From Streptomyces sp. S.PB5 (GTDB taxonomy: Bacteria > Actinomycetota > Actinomycetes > Streptomycetales > Streptomycetaceae), in the NCBI RefSeq assembly GCF_030403745.1, contig NZ_JAQMWP010000018.1:154677-218676 (forward strand): a DNA stretch of 64,000 nt. The letters run 5' to 3'. A model generated the notes under the pieces. The model saw only the letters and a program-made list of their open reading frames with translations. It was not told the DNA's origin and did not search any database. Below, in pieces: positions 8,409 to 15,919 of the stretch. The number at the start of each line of letters is the position of its first letter. Within the stretch, counting starts at the first letter, position 1. A program made the translations under genes and the position numbers.

Positions 8409-9128
8409 TCAGCTGTTGGCTTGTGCGGTAAGGGGGGCCATCGGGTGCGTCGCACGGTGGCGCTGGGTTGCGGCCACGCTGCTTCCCAGGAGGGCGTGGC
8501 CGATCATGATCGGGTAGATGACGGCGCGTTCGAACAGGCCGATGTTCCACATCCAGCCGGTGAACACGTCAGTCATGAAGAGGGGGAACGCGATCAGTCC
8601 GGCGGTGCCGAGCGCGGTGCTCGCGATCGAGCGGCGTCTGGTGAGGCCGATGCGGGTTCCGCCGGTTCCGACGGCGATTGCCATGAGGTTGCCGGCGAGC
8701 ATGACGCCCTGCGCGCCGAACGTATGGAACGCGATCAGGCCGTTGTCGACGTTGGCGTTGGAGCCCTGGAAGATGCCGACGAGCGAGACGCCGGTGCCGG
8801 CGAGGACGGCGAGGATCATGATGGTGATCGGGCGGGCGCCCTTGCGCGGGTCGAACATGAGGAACGTGCCGACGATCAGGAGGGTGCCGTAGATCACCCA
8901 GCCGGTGTCCATGACGGCGCCGAGGGGGGAGTTGGCGACCTGTCCGAACGCGGTCTGCGGCGGGCCGGTCAGGCCGAGGTGGCTGACCCAGTTGTACAGC
9001 GGCGAGTACGGCGGGTCCTGCCATGCGGCGGCGGTGACGAACTCGGCGACCCAGGACACGAGCGGACCGAGAAGGATGAGGAGGGCTCCGGCGCGGGCAG
9101 CGGCGCCGGAGCGGACGATGGGATTCAT
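8409..9128 (-). CDS. DUF998-family membrane protein
   Basis: The 239-residue protein has about six hydrophobic helices and the DUF998 pattern: a first helix ending in WVAEFVTAAAW, an extracytoplasmic loop YNWVSHLG, and later helices around GNLMAIAVG and FPLFMTDVFTGW. Function is unknown in this family. Its ATG overlaps the TGA of the aldo/keto reductase (ATGA), indicating translational coupling within the operon. Confidence 0.8.
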   Translation of the reverse strand: MNPIVRSGAAARAGALLILLGPLVSWVAEFVTAAAWQDPPYSPLYNWVSHLGLTGPPQTAFGQVANSPLGAVMDTGWVIYGTLLIVGTFLMFDPRKGARPITIMILAVLAGTGVSLVGIFQGSNANVDNGLIAFHTFGAQGVMLAGNLMAIAVGTGGTRIGLTRRRSIASTALGTAGLIAFPLFMTDVFTGWMWNIGLFERAVIYPIMIGHALLGSSVAATQRHRATHPMAPLTAQANS

Positions 9129-10174
9129 GCGAGAGCCATGCCGGGCACACGCTGGCGGATGGCCTCCATCTCGGCCTCGTCCGAGACGCCCTGCCAGTCG
9201 TACCGGGGGGTGTAGGGGGCCTGCAAGGCACGCACCTCGTCGTCGGTGAGCTCGACGTCGAGGGAGGCCACCGCCTCGTCGATCTGCCGGACCGAACCGG
9301 CGCCGACCAGCGGCGCGGTGACGACCGGCTGGCGTCGGAGCCAGGCGAGCGCGACCTGTGCGCGGGTGATGCCGTGTGCGGCGGCGACCTTCCCGACGGC
9401 ATCGATGATCGCCTTGTTGGATGCCTCCTCGGCCGGCGAGTAGAGCAGGTCCGCGTAGGCGCCGTCGGTCTCGGAGCGCGCCGTCGAGCGGGCGTCGTCC
9501 CATGCGCGGGCGAGGCGGCCGCGGGCCAACGGTGACCAGATGATCGTGCCGACGCCCTCGTCCAGGCACAGCGGGATCATCTCGCGCTCCTCCTCGCGGG
9601 CGAGGAGGTTGTAGTGGTCCTGCATCGACACGAACCGCGCCCAGCCGTTCTGCTTCTGCAGGTGCAGAGCCTTGGCGAACTCCCAGGCGTGCATGGACGA
9701 GGCGCCGAGGTAACGGACCTTGCCGGCCTTCACGAGGTCGCTCAGCGCCTCGAGGGTCTCTTCCCACGGTGTGGAGTGGTCGTTGCGGTGGATCTGGTAG
9801 AGGTCGATGTAGTCGGTTCCCAGGCGGCGCAGGGAGTGGTCGACCTCGGTCATGATCGCCTTGCGGGACAGGCCGCGGCCGTTGGGTCCCAGCCGCATCG
9901 GATGGCGCAGCTTGGTCGCGATCACCACCGCGTCGCGGTCGGCGAGGTCCTTCAGGGCGCGGCCGAGGATCTCCTCGCTGGATCCGTTGGAGTACATGTT
10001 CGCGGTGTCGAAGAAGTTGATCCCCGCTTCCAGTGCGTGCCTGATCAGCGGGCGTGCTTCGTTCTCGCCCTTCGACCAGACGGGGTGCCCGCGGTCGGGT
10101 TCGCCGTAGGTCATCGCGCCGATCGCGATCGGTGACACGTCGAGGCCGGTGGTGCCGAGCTTGATGTAGTGCAT
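9125..10174 (-). CDS. Aldo/keto reductase
   Basis: The 349-residue protein fits the AKR (TIM-barrel, NADPH) family. It starts MHYIKLGTTGLDVSPIAIGAMTYG, carries catalytic Asp in FFDTANMYSNG (with the family Tyr), Lys in VIATKLRHP and His in DLYQIHRND. It resembles the YajO/oxidoreductase branch that reduces aldehydes. It is first in the operon with DUF998 and the SDR, and its promoter region carries two TetR-type palindromes. Confidence 0.9.
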   Translation of the reverse strand: MHYIKLGTTGLDVSPIAIGAMTYGEPDRGHPVWSKGENEARPLIRHALEAGINFFDTANMYSNGSSEEILGRALKDLADRDAVVIATKLRHPMRLGPNGRGLSRKAIMTEVDHSLRRLGTDYIDLYQIHRNDHSTPWEETLEALSDLVKAGKVRYLGASSMHAWEFAKALHLQKQNGWARFVSMQDHYNLLAREEEREMIPLCLDEGVGTIIWSPLARGRLARAWDDARSTARSETDGAYADLLYSPAEEASNKAIIDAVGKVAAAHGITRAQVALAWLRRQPVVTAPLVGAGSVRQIDEAVASLDVELTDDEVRALQAPYTPRYDWQGVSDEAEMEAIRQRVPGMALA

Positions 10175-10189
10175 GGTGCCCCTCTAAAG

Positions 10190-10234
10190 TAAGTGGAGAG
10201 CTCTCCGAATACGTTAGTGGAGAGTTCTCCACTT
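10190..10234. promoter_or_regulatory. Tandem TetR-type operators
   Basis: Two related palindromes lie between the divergent aldo/keto reductase and TetR genes. GGAGAGCTCTCC (about 10196-10207) is perfect. AGTGGAGAG / TTCTCCACT (10216-10233) has 9-bp arms with one mismatch. The shared half-site is AGTGGAGAG. Their position over both promoters suggests repression of both genes. Confidence 0.6.
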
Positions 10235-10250
10235 AGCAAGGGGAGATCCA

Positions 10251-10787
10251 GTGGTCCGCTCAGACGCTCGCGAGAACCGGGCACGCATCCTCGAAGCAGC
10301 CCGTGCGGCGTTCGCCGAGGACAGCGCCACGTCGATGAACCAGGTCGCCCAGCGCGCCGGCGTCGGAGCGGGCACCTTGTACCGCAACTTCCCCACCCGC
10401 GAAGCGCTGGTGCTGGCCGTCTACCAGGACGAGGTGGAGCGCATCGTCGGCATCGCGCCCGAGCTGCTCGCCCAGATGCCCCCGCTCGAAGCCCTGCGCC
10501 ACTGGACGACCGACCTCGTCGAAGCGATGCGCAGGAAGCACGGCCTCGGCGACGCGCTCAGCCCCAGCGCGCACCAGGCGATGAGCGAGCAGAGCTACGG
10601 GCCGGTCATCGCCGCGATCACCGCGTTGCTCGACGCCGGCAAGAAGGACGGAAGCATCCGCCCCGACGCCGACCCAGGGGACTTCCTTCAGCTGACCGGC
10701 GCACTGTGGCGTGCCGCGTCCAGCCCCGAGGACCGGGCACCCCACATGCTCGCGCTCATCCTCGACGGACTCCGCACGCACCGATGA
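10251..10787 (+). CDS. TetR/AcrR-family transcriptional regulator
   Basis: The 178-residue protein has a helix-turn-helix at about residues 26-50 (SMNQVAQRAGVGAGTLYRNFP). The C-terminal part is of the SbtR-like type (LLDAGKKDGSIRPDADPGDFLQL). The GTG start is preceded by GGGGAGA. It is divergent from the aldo/keto reductase operon with two shared palindromes between, so it is the likely local repressor. Confidence 0.85.
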   Translation: MVRSDARENRARILEAARAAFAEDSATSMNQVAQRAGVGAGTLYRNFPTREALVLAVYQDEVERIVGIAPELLAQMPPLEALRHWTTDLVEAMRRKHGLGDALSPSAHQAMSEQSYGPVIAAITALLDAGKKDGSIRPDADPGDFLQLTGALWRAASSPEDRAPHMLALILDGLRTHR

Positions 10788-10844
10788 ACGACGCACGCGC
10801 GACAGGGTCGTCAGGTGAATGGCCCTTCCGTCGAAACGGATTTG

Positions 10845-11147
10845 TCAAGCTTGCGCTGCTTTGCCCTGACGGACGGCGACGACCGGTAGGAACTGAGCGC
10901 TGCCGGGTGCTGTGATCTGTTGGAGTGTCGGCCCGGCCGGGGTCGGGGTATCGGCGAGTCCGTTCACCAGGTTGAGCAGTTGGTCGATCGCGGTCTGGCC
11001 GTCGGTGAGGGCAGCTTGTTCGTCCTCGGTGAGCGGGATCGTGACGGCCATCTTCCGCAAGTTGCCTCTGGCGTCGAGGAGCTGGGCTCTCGTGGAGTCT
11101 TCTGGGGTGTAGAAGTCGCAGCGGGCGCAGGCCATGCGGTGCCGGCA
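10845..11147 (-). pseudogene. C-terminal fragment of a tyrosine-recombinase/transposition integrase
   Basis: The frame encodes C.HRMACARCDFYTPED followed by LLDARGNLRKM and IPLTEDEQAALTDGQ, then a FLPVV end. This matches the zinc-finger-like C-terminal tail of a Streptomyces site-specific integrase found in mobile elements. An in-frame stop sits just upstream and the catalytic domain is absent, so only the tail survives. Confidence 0.5.
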
Positions 11148-11203
11148 TCAAGTGCACCGCCCGCGGCTGGAGTCTCGCGGCTCCGGTCCGCACGGAAGCC
11201 GCC

Positions 11204-12103
11204 TCAGTCCGAAGACGGCTGCGGCTCCTGAGTGTGGGGCCGGGCGAGGGTGTCGACGGCGGCCTGGGCGAAGTCGTGGATGAGACGGGAGCGGCGGGCC
11301 GCCACCCACGCCAGGGCCACCTCGTTGGGGCCGATGTCCTCCACGCGCAGCGGGGTCACGTCCGGCCGGGTGTAGAAGGTGGCGGTCGACAGCGGGAGCA
11401 CACAGACACCCGCGCCGGCGGCCACGAGTTCGAGCTTCTCCTCCACCTGGTGGATCACCGGGACCTCGGGGCGCCGCCCGCCCTGCAGTTCCAGTGCCAC
11501 GTCGCGCCACTCGGGAACGGCGTCGGGATCCTGCAGCAGGTGCTCGGCGGCGAGTTCCTTGATGCTCACCGATGTCCTGCCGGCCAAGGGATGCCCCGTC
11601 GGCACCATGACGACGCGGGGCTCCCTGAAGAGCGGACGTATCTGCAGACCCTCGCGGTCAATGGGCAGACGCACGATGCTGACGTCGGCCCGGCCGTCCA
11701 GCAGCACCTCCACCTGGTCGTCCCAAGTGGTGCGCAACAGGCGAACGTTCACGTCCGGATGGTGCGTGGTGAAGGTGACCCTGGCCGGGGTGACCGTGAT
11801 GCCGGGCATGAAGCCGATGGTCAGCGACTGTGTGCCCTGGGCCGCCGATCTCACACGCTTCGTCAGGGCCTGGGCAGAGGCGAGCAGGGGAAGGGCGTCC
11901 TCCAGCAGCTGCTCTCCCGCCGCAGTGAGCAGCGTCCCGCGGCGGCCGCGGTCGAACACCTCCGCTCCGAGATCGTCCTCGAGGCTGCGGATCTGTCGGG
12001 ACAGCACCGGTTGGGCGATGTGCAGCCGCTCCGCGGCCCGTCCGAAATGGAGTTCCTGCGCCACGGCCACGAAATAGCGCAGCTTCCGCAGATCAAGATC
12101 CAC
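11204..12103 (-). CDS. LysR-family transcriptional regulator
   Basis: The 299-residue protein has an N-terminal winged helix (LRKLRYFVAVAQELHFGRAAERLHIAQPVLSRQI, residues 6-39) and a periplasmic-binding-like effector domain from about residue 90, ending in a longer tail. It is close to the LysR at 2105 in the helix-turn-helix. Downstream of the epimerase on the same strand, it probably controls the epimerase/MFS divergon, whose shared promoter region has LysR-box-like palindromes. Confidence 0.85.
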   Translation of the reverse strand: MDLDLRKLRYFVAVAQELHFGRAAERLHIAQPVLSRQIRSLEDDLGAEVFDRGRRGTLLTAAGEQLLEDALPLLASAQALTKRVRSAAQGTQSLTIGFMPGITVTPARVTFTTHHPDVNVRLLRTTWDDQVEVLLDGRADVSIVRLPIDREGLQIRPLFREPRVVMVPTGHPLAGRTSVSIKELAAEHLLQDPDAVPEWRDVALELQGGRRPEVPVIHQVEEKLELVAAGAGVCVLPLSTATFYTRPDVTPLRVEDIGPNEVALAWVAARRSRLIHDFAQAAVDTLARPHTQEPQPSSD

Positions 12104-12160
12104 CCGGACTCACCGCCTGCTCCGTCGCCACGGCACACCCGGTCGGTCGGCCGTTGTGGA

Positions 12161-12197
12161 CCATGGCCGTCCTGGACGTCCTGCGTCACGGCCATGG
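12161..12197. promoter_or_regulatory. Inverted repeat upstream of LysR gene
   Basis: CCATGGCCGT at 12161-12170 is matched perfectly by ACGGCCATGG at 12188-12197 with a 17-base spacer, about 60 bases before the LysR start at 12103. It could be an autoregulatory site. Its sequence differs from the GATACC-type boxes at 2079 and 13194-13311. Confidence 0.45.
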
Positions 12198-12270
12198 CAG
12201 TCGATCACCAATCTACCGGGCGGGCGCGCACCGCCGCAGACGCTGTCGGCCGGCGGGTGCGCAGGTGTGC

Positions 12271-13128
12271 TCAGCCACGGGCGAGTACGTCCAGCGGGTC
12301 GGTGTGGGCGGGAGTCCAGCCCAGTTCCTCCCTGGCCCGGGCCGGAGTGAACTGCTGGTCGAGAGCGAAGGCCTCGGCGATCGGGCCCATCTGTTCACGG
12401 GCCTGTTCCAGGCTGACCGACGCGACCTTGCCCTCGATTCCCGCGGCCCGGCTCAGTGCCAGGGCGCACTCCTTGGCGGTGGGATTGGCGCCGCCGACGC
12501 CGACGTACACCGAACCCGGCTTCGCCTTGAGTGCCGCGACGTACAACTCGGCGATGTCGTCGACGTGCACCAGCGCCCACCGGTTGGTCCCGTCGCCGAT
12601 GTAGGGGATGGCGCCGGCCTCCTTGCCCGGGGTGGTGTAGAAGATGTCGATGAGACGGTTCTCGCCGCCGTACAGCAGGCCGGGCTGTATCAAGACGGGG
12701 CGGCCACCGCGCTGGGCGCGCTCGAGGACGGCGTCCTCCACGGACTTGCGCCAGGCGACCAGGGGCGGCGGGTTCCACGGGGCGGTCTCGTCCGCCATGC
12801 CCTGGGTGTCGCCGTAGACCCAGGTGCCGCCCGTGTGCACGTAGGGGCCGCTGCCGATGCCGTCCTGCATGGCCCCGGCCGCCTCCAGATCCTCGGCAGC
12901 GGTCTCGGCCTGCGCCAGGTGTACGGCGGCCTCCGCACGGGCGGCCGCGGCGTTCAGCACGCCGAGGTCCCCCAGCCCGCCCCGCACCGGTGTCGCGCCG
13001 AGGGCACGGGCGGTCTCGGCGGAGCGGTCGCTGCGGGCCAGGGCCTGCACGGTGTGTCCCTGCCGGATCAGTGCGCCGATGGTGGCCCTGCCGATGTATC
13101 CGGATCCGCCGGTGAGGAAAACCCTCAT
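12271..13128 (-). CDS. NAD-dependent epimerase/dehydratase-family protein
   Basis: The 285-residue extended SDR starts MRVFLTGGSGYIGRATIG with a TGGSGYIG Rossmann site. The usual catalytic Tyr-xxx-Lys is not obvious, because the position reads PPLVAWRKSVED with Trp-Arg-Lys. That is seen in some NAD(P)-binding epimerase-like proteins acting on unknown substrates. It is divergent from the MFS gene and shares a long inverted-repeat promoter region with it. Confidence 0.8.
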   Translation of the reverse strand: MRVFLTGGSGYIGRATIGALIRQGHTVQALARSDRSAETARALGATPVRGGLGDLGVLNAAAARAEAAVHLAQAETAAEDLEAAGAMQDGIGSGPYVHTGGTWVYGDTQGMADETAPWNPPPLVAWRKSVEDAVLERAQRGGRPVLIQPGLLYGGENRLIDIFYTTPGKEAGAIPYIGDGTNRWALVHVDDIAELYVAALKAKPGSVYVGVGGANPTAKECALALSRAAGIEGKVASVSLEQAREQMGPIAEAFALDQQFTPARAREELGWTPAHTDPLDVLARG

Positions 13129-13193
13129 GGTCTCAGCTCCTGTCAGTGGCTCAACGTCTTGCCCCCACAGCCTCCGCCGGACGATGGCACTGC

Positions 13194-13311
13194 GTCCAAG
13201 ACCTCTTTCGACGCCTCTGATACCCGTCAGGCATCACACGTGTGCCGGTGGACCGGAGGCGCCCATGCTGATGCCCGGTGGGCATCAGCGGAGGCAGAAG
13301 AGGTCTTGGAC
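13194..13311. promoter_or_regulatory. Mirror-image pair of LysR-box promoter elements
   Basis: Element B1 is GTCCAAGAC at 13194-13202 followed by TGATACCC..GGCATCA ending near 13237. Element B2, on the other strand, is GTCCAAGAC (complement of 13303-13311) followed by CTGATGCCC / GGGCATCAG (13268-13288, perfect 9-bp arms). The two are inverted copies pointing outward at the divergent epimerase and MFS genes. Both match the element at 2056-2097. Confidence 0.6.
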
Positions 13312-13462
13312 GCCCGCTCTTGTGTGCCCGGATGCTGGCCACAGCCCCCTTCCCCGGACCCAGCACCCTGCAGGAGCCATCGAAGATCCCGGCAGACCGG
13401 GGCAGCCACGTCGCTGAGGGCCACCTCATCAGTTCAACGCCTCCCGTACGAGGAGCTGCCCC

Positions 13463-14707
13463 ATGGCTGCCACCACCGAAGCGCGGGCTGTCCTCACACC
13501 GAACCGCGTCCACCCAGGCATTTCGAGAAGGCTGACCCTGCTGCTGGCCGTGGCCACGGGGGCGATCGCCGCCAACCTGTACTACGCCCAGCCACTCCTG
13601 GATGTGATCGCACGATCCCTGGGCACCTCGGACGGCGCCGCGGGCGCGATCGTCACCGTCACCCAACTCGGCTTCGCCGCAGGCCTGGTGTTCGTCCTGC
13701 CCCTGGCGGACATCGTCAAGCGCCGATCCCTGCTGACCGCTCTGCTGCTGCTCGACGCCGCCGCGCTCACCATGGTGGGCCTGGCCCCCGACCTCGGCGT
13801 CGCCCTGGCCGCCTACGCCGTGCTGGGCCTGGCCAACGTCGCGGCCCAGCTGCTCGTCCCGGCCGCAGCCCAGCTCGCCGACGACGCCCAGCGCGGGCGC
13901 GCCGTGGCGACCGTCATCAGCGGCCCTGCTCACCGGCATGCTGCTCGCGCGGACCATCTCCGGCGTGGTGACCGAATACATCGGCTGGCGCCCGCTGTTC
14001 CTCGCGGCGGCCTTCCTGATGAGCATCGTCAACGTCATCCTGCGCCGCGCCCTGCGCACCATGGACGTCGACATCCCGCACCGCGCCCCGTACGGCGAGG
14101 TGTTGCGCTCCACCCTCCGCATCTACCGCGCCACCCCCGCGCTCCGCGTCCGCTCCGCGTCCGCTCCGCGGACGGCGCCCTGGGCTTCGCCGGCTTCAGT
14201 ATCTTCTGGTCCACGGCCGCCCTGCAGCTCAGCCGTGCCCCCTTCCACCACTCGCCCGCCGTCATCGGCCTGTTCGGGCTTCTGGGCGCGGCGGGCGCCA
14301 TGGCCGCAAACCTCACCGGCCGCGTGAAGCGGCACACCCACCCCATGCCGACCGTGCTCGCCGTCGCCCTGATCGCCCTGGCGTACGTGGTGCTCCTGTT
14401 CTCCGCCCGGACCCTGGTCGGTATCGTGGCCGGCATCGTGATCCTCGACATCGGCGTGCAGGGTCTGCACGTGCTCAACCAGCGGATCATCTACGACATC
14501 GACGCGGCCGCGCGCAACCGGCTCAACAGCATCTGCATGACCTTCTACTTCCTGGGCGGCGCGCTCGGGTCGGCGATGGCGTCGTTCGTGTGGACATGGG
14601 CGGGGTGGACCTGCGTCTGCCTCACGGGCCTCGGTGTCACCGCCTTCGCCGTGGTGCTGCGGGCCTTCACCTCCCTGCGTGACAAGGAGGCGGTAGAGGC
14701 CGGCTGA
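13463..14707 (+). CDS. MFS transporter carrying a compensated double frameshift
   Basis: The ORF is open for 414 residues and starts after a GAGGAG site. Residues 1-152 and about 240-414 are a normal 12-helix major facilitator (LYYAQPLLDVIA; LVFVLPLADIVKRRS; the late helices FYFLGGALG and WTWAGW). Between 13924 and about 14161 the ORF frame is nonsense, while the +1 frame gives the expected helices (GMLLARTISGVVTEYIGWRPLF). A surplus C in the run 13924-13926 shifts the frame, and an 11-bp tandem duplication at 14140-14161 restores it. Roughly 80 residues, including transmembrane helices, are therefore scrambled, and the protein is probably non-functional unless the sequence is in error. Confidence 0.75.
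   Translation: MAATTEARAVLTPNRVHPGISRRLTLLLAVATGAIAANLYYAQPLLDVIARSLGTSDGAAGAIVTVTQLGFAAGLVFVLPLADIVKRRSLLTALLLLDAAALTMVGLAPDLGVALAAYAVLGLANVAAQLLVPAAAQLADDAQRGRAVATVISGPAHRHAARADHLRRGDRIHRLAPAVPRGGLPDEHRQRHPAPRPAHHGRRHPAPRPVRRGVALHPPHLPRHPRAPRPLRVRSADGALGFAGFSIFWSTAALQLSRAPFHHSPAVIGLFGLLGAAGAMAANLTGRVKRHTHPMPTVLAVALIALAYVVLLFSARTLVGIVAGIVILDIGVQGLHVLNQRIIYDIDAAARNRLNSICMTFYFLGGALGSAMASFVWTWAGWTCVCLTGLGVTAFAVVLRAFTSLRDKEAVEAG
14140..14170. repeat. 11-bp tandem duplication inside the MFS gene
   Basis: CGCTCCGCGTC is present at 14140-14150 and 14151-14161, followed by a partial copy (CGCTCCGCG) at 14162-14170. Removing one unit gives the family-like sequence LRVRSADGALGF in the frame used by the transmembrane region upstream. 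The duplication is what returns the shifted frame to the original one. Confidence 0.8.
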
Positions 14708-14883
14708 CCGCGGCAGGCGGTGCCTGCGCTTGCACGGGACGGGGCCAAGCTCTGCGTTTCTCCACGTACGGCGCCCGTCGCCTCACACGTCGATCAGCAG
14801 CACGCCCAGTCAGATGACGGATGTGTCGCTCCAGGTCGGCGTTGGCAACAACGATGTCGACAGTTTGGGGTTGAACGGTCACG

Positions 14884-15842
14884 TCAGCTGGTCAGACGGA
14901 AGGACTGGGCCGTCGAGCCGGAACAGCTCCGCTGGGACGGCTTCGCGCCATTGGCGGTGGAAGATCCGTCCACCGCGAGGCACTTGTCGCTGTGCCGGGC
15001 CACGAAGCGGTACTGCCCCGAGGCGATGGACTCGGCACGCCACTGTTGGTTGGTGCCGCCGACGTAGTCCCACAGGTGCACCTTGGTCCCGTCGGCGGTT
15101 GCGCCGGCGCCGCCGTCCACATCCCAGGACTTGTTGTTGTGCTGGTTGACCACCTGGTAGTAGCCGTCACCGGTGGAGCGGAACTGCCACTTCTCGTTGG
15201 CCCCGTCGCCGCACGACCACTGCTGGAGCAGGGTGCCATTGGCGGTGCCCCAGTCGGTGGCGTCCAGGCAGGCACCGCTGCTGGTGCTTGCCACCCGGTA
15301 CCAGGCGCTGGTGTCGATCGGGCCGGTCGGGTCACCACCGCCGGACCGGTTCCACACGAAGGTTGCGACCGCGCCGCCCGGCAGGGTGTAAGTGAGGGAG
15401 CCACCGCTGTCGGAGATGGAGAAGCGCTGCGTCCCGACGGTGTTGACGACGTAGGCGACGCGCGTGCCGTCCGGGTTCTGGAAGACGACGTTCTGGATCC
15501 CCCGCCGTCCTGGCCGGTGGAGCCGATCCGGGTGGCGCCGGCCTTGACGAACTTGCTGATGAGGCCGAGCGAGTAATACTCCGCACCCCGGTTGACGTTG
15601 CCGTTCGCGATCTCGGCCACGCCGTTGCAGCGGTTGGCGCAGTGCCCCTGGTGCGGGCCGCCGTTCTGGTCGAGGGCGAGGTTCCAGGTGAGGACGGTCT
15701 CGCCGCCGTTGCGCATGTTCTGCACGACGAGGTTCTCCGCCTGCCAGCGCAGACTGTCTGCGAACGTGGAGGCAGGATCGGAGCTGTCGGTCCCGGAGCA
15801 CTCGGTGAAGAAGACACGCTTGCCCGCGTCGCTCTTCCTCGC
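14884..15842 (-). pseudogene. 5'-truncated, frameshifted GH30-like glycosidase with C-terminal RICIN (CBM13) domain
   Basis: From about 15842 one frame encodes KRVFFTECSGTDSS, then the MRNGGETVLTWNLALDQNGG motif typical of GH30 enzymes, where the Glu of the FTECS motif is the expected nucleophile. Near 15500 the frame changes, and the other frame continues with the beta-sandwich (GTRVAYVVNTVG) and a full ricin-type trefoil domain (residues with QxW repeats: LLQQWSCG, KVHLWDYVGG, NQQWR). About two-thirds of the catalytic barrel is missing upstream, where the GH27 terminator begins. It is a dead secreted glycosidase. Confidence 0.7.
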
Positions 15843-15864
15843 GGAATGTCCTGCTCGCCTCCGT

Positions 15865-15910
15865 GGCAGGTTCCGCCCCGCGCGATCGCTCCGGCGGGGC
15901 GAAACCTGCC
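15865..15910. terminator. Strong hairpin terminator downstream of GH27 gene
   Basis: The 16-base arms GGCAGGTTCCGCCCCG (15865-15880) and CGGGGCGAAACCTGCC (15895-15910) pair with one mismatch around a 14-base loop, ten bases past the GH27 stop codon at 15920. No U-run follows, as is common in Streptomyces. Confidence 0.75.
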
Positions 15911-15919
15911 TGTCCGGGT

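Noticed and set aside
14713..14727. GCAGGC-ggt-GCCTGC hairpin after the MFS gene
   Set aside because: Only six base pairs with a three-base loop; not convincing as a terminator in GC-rich DNA.
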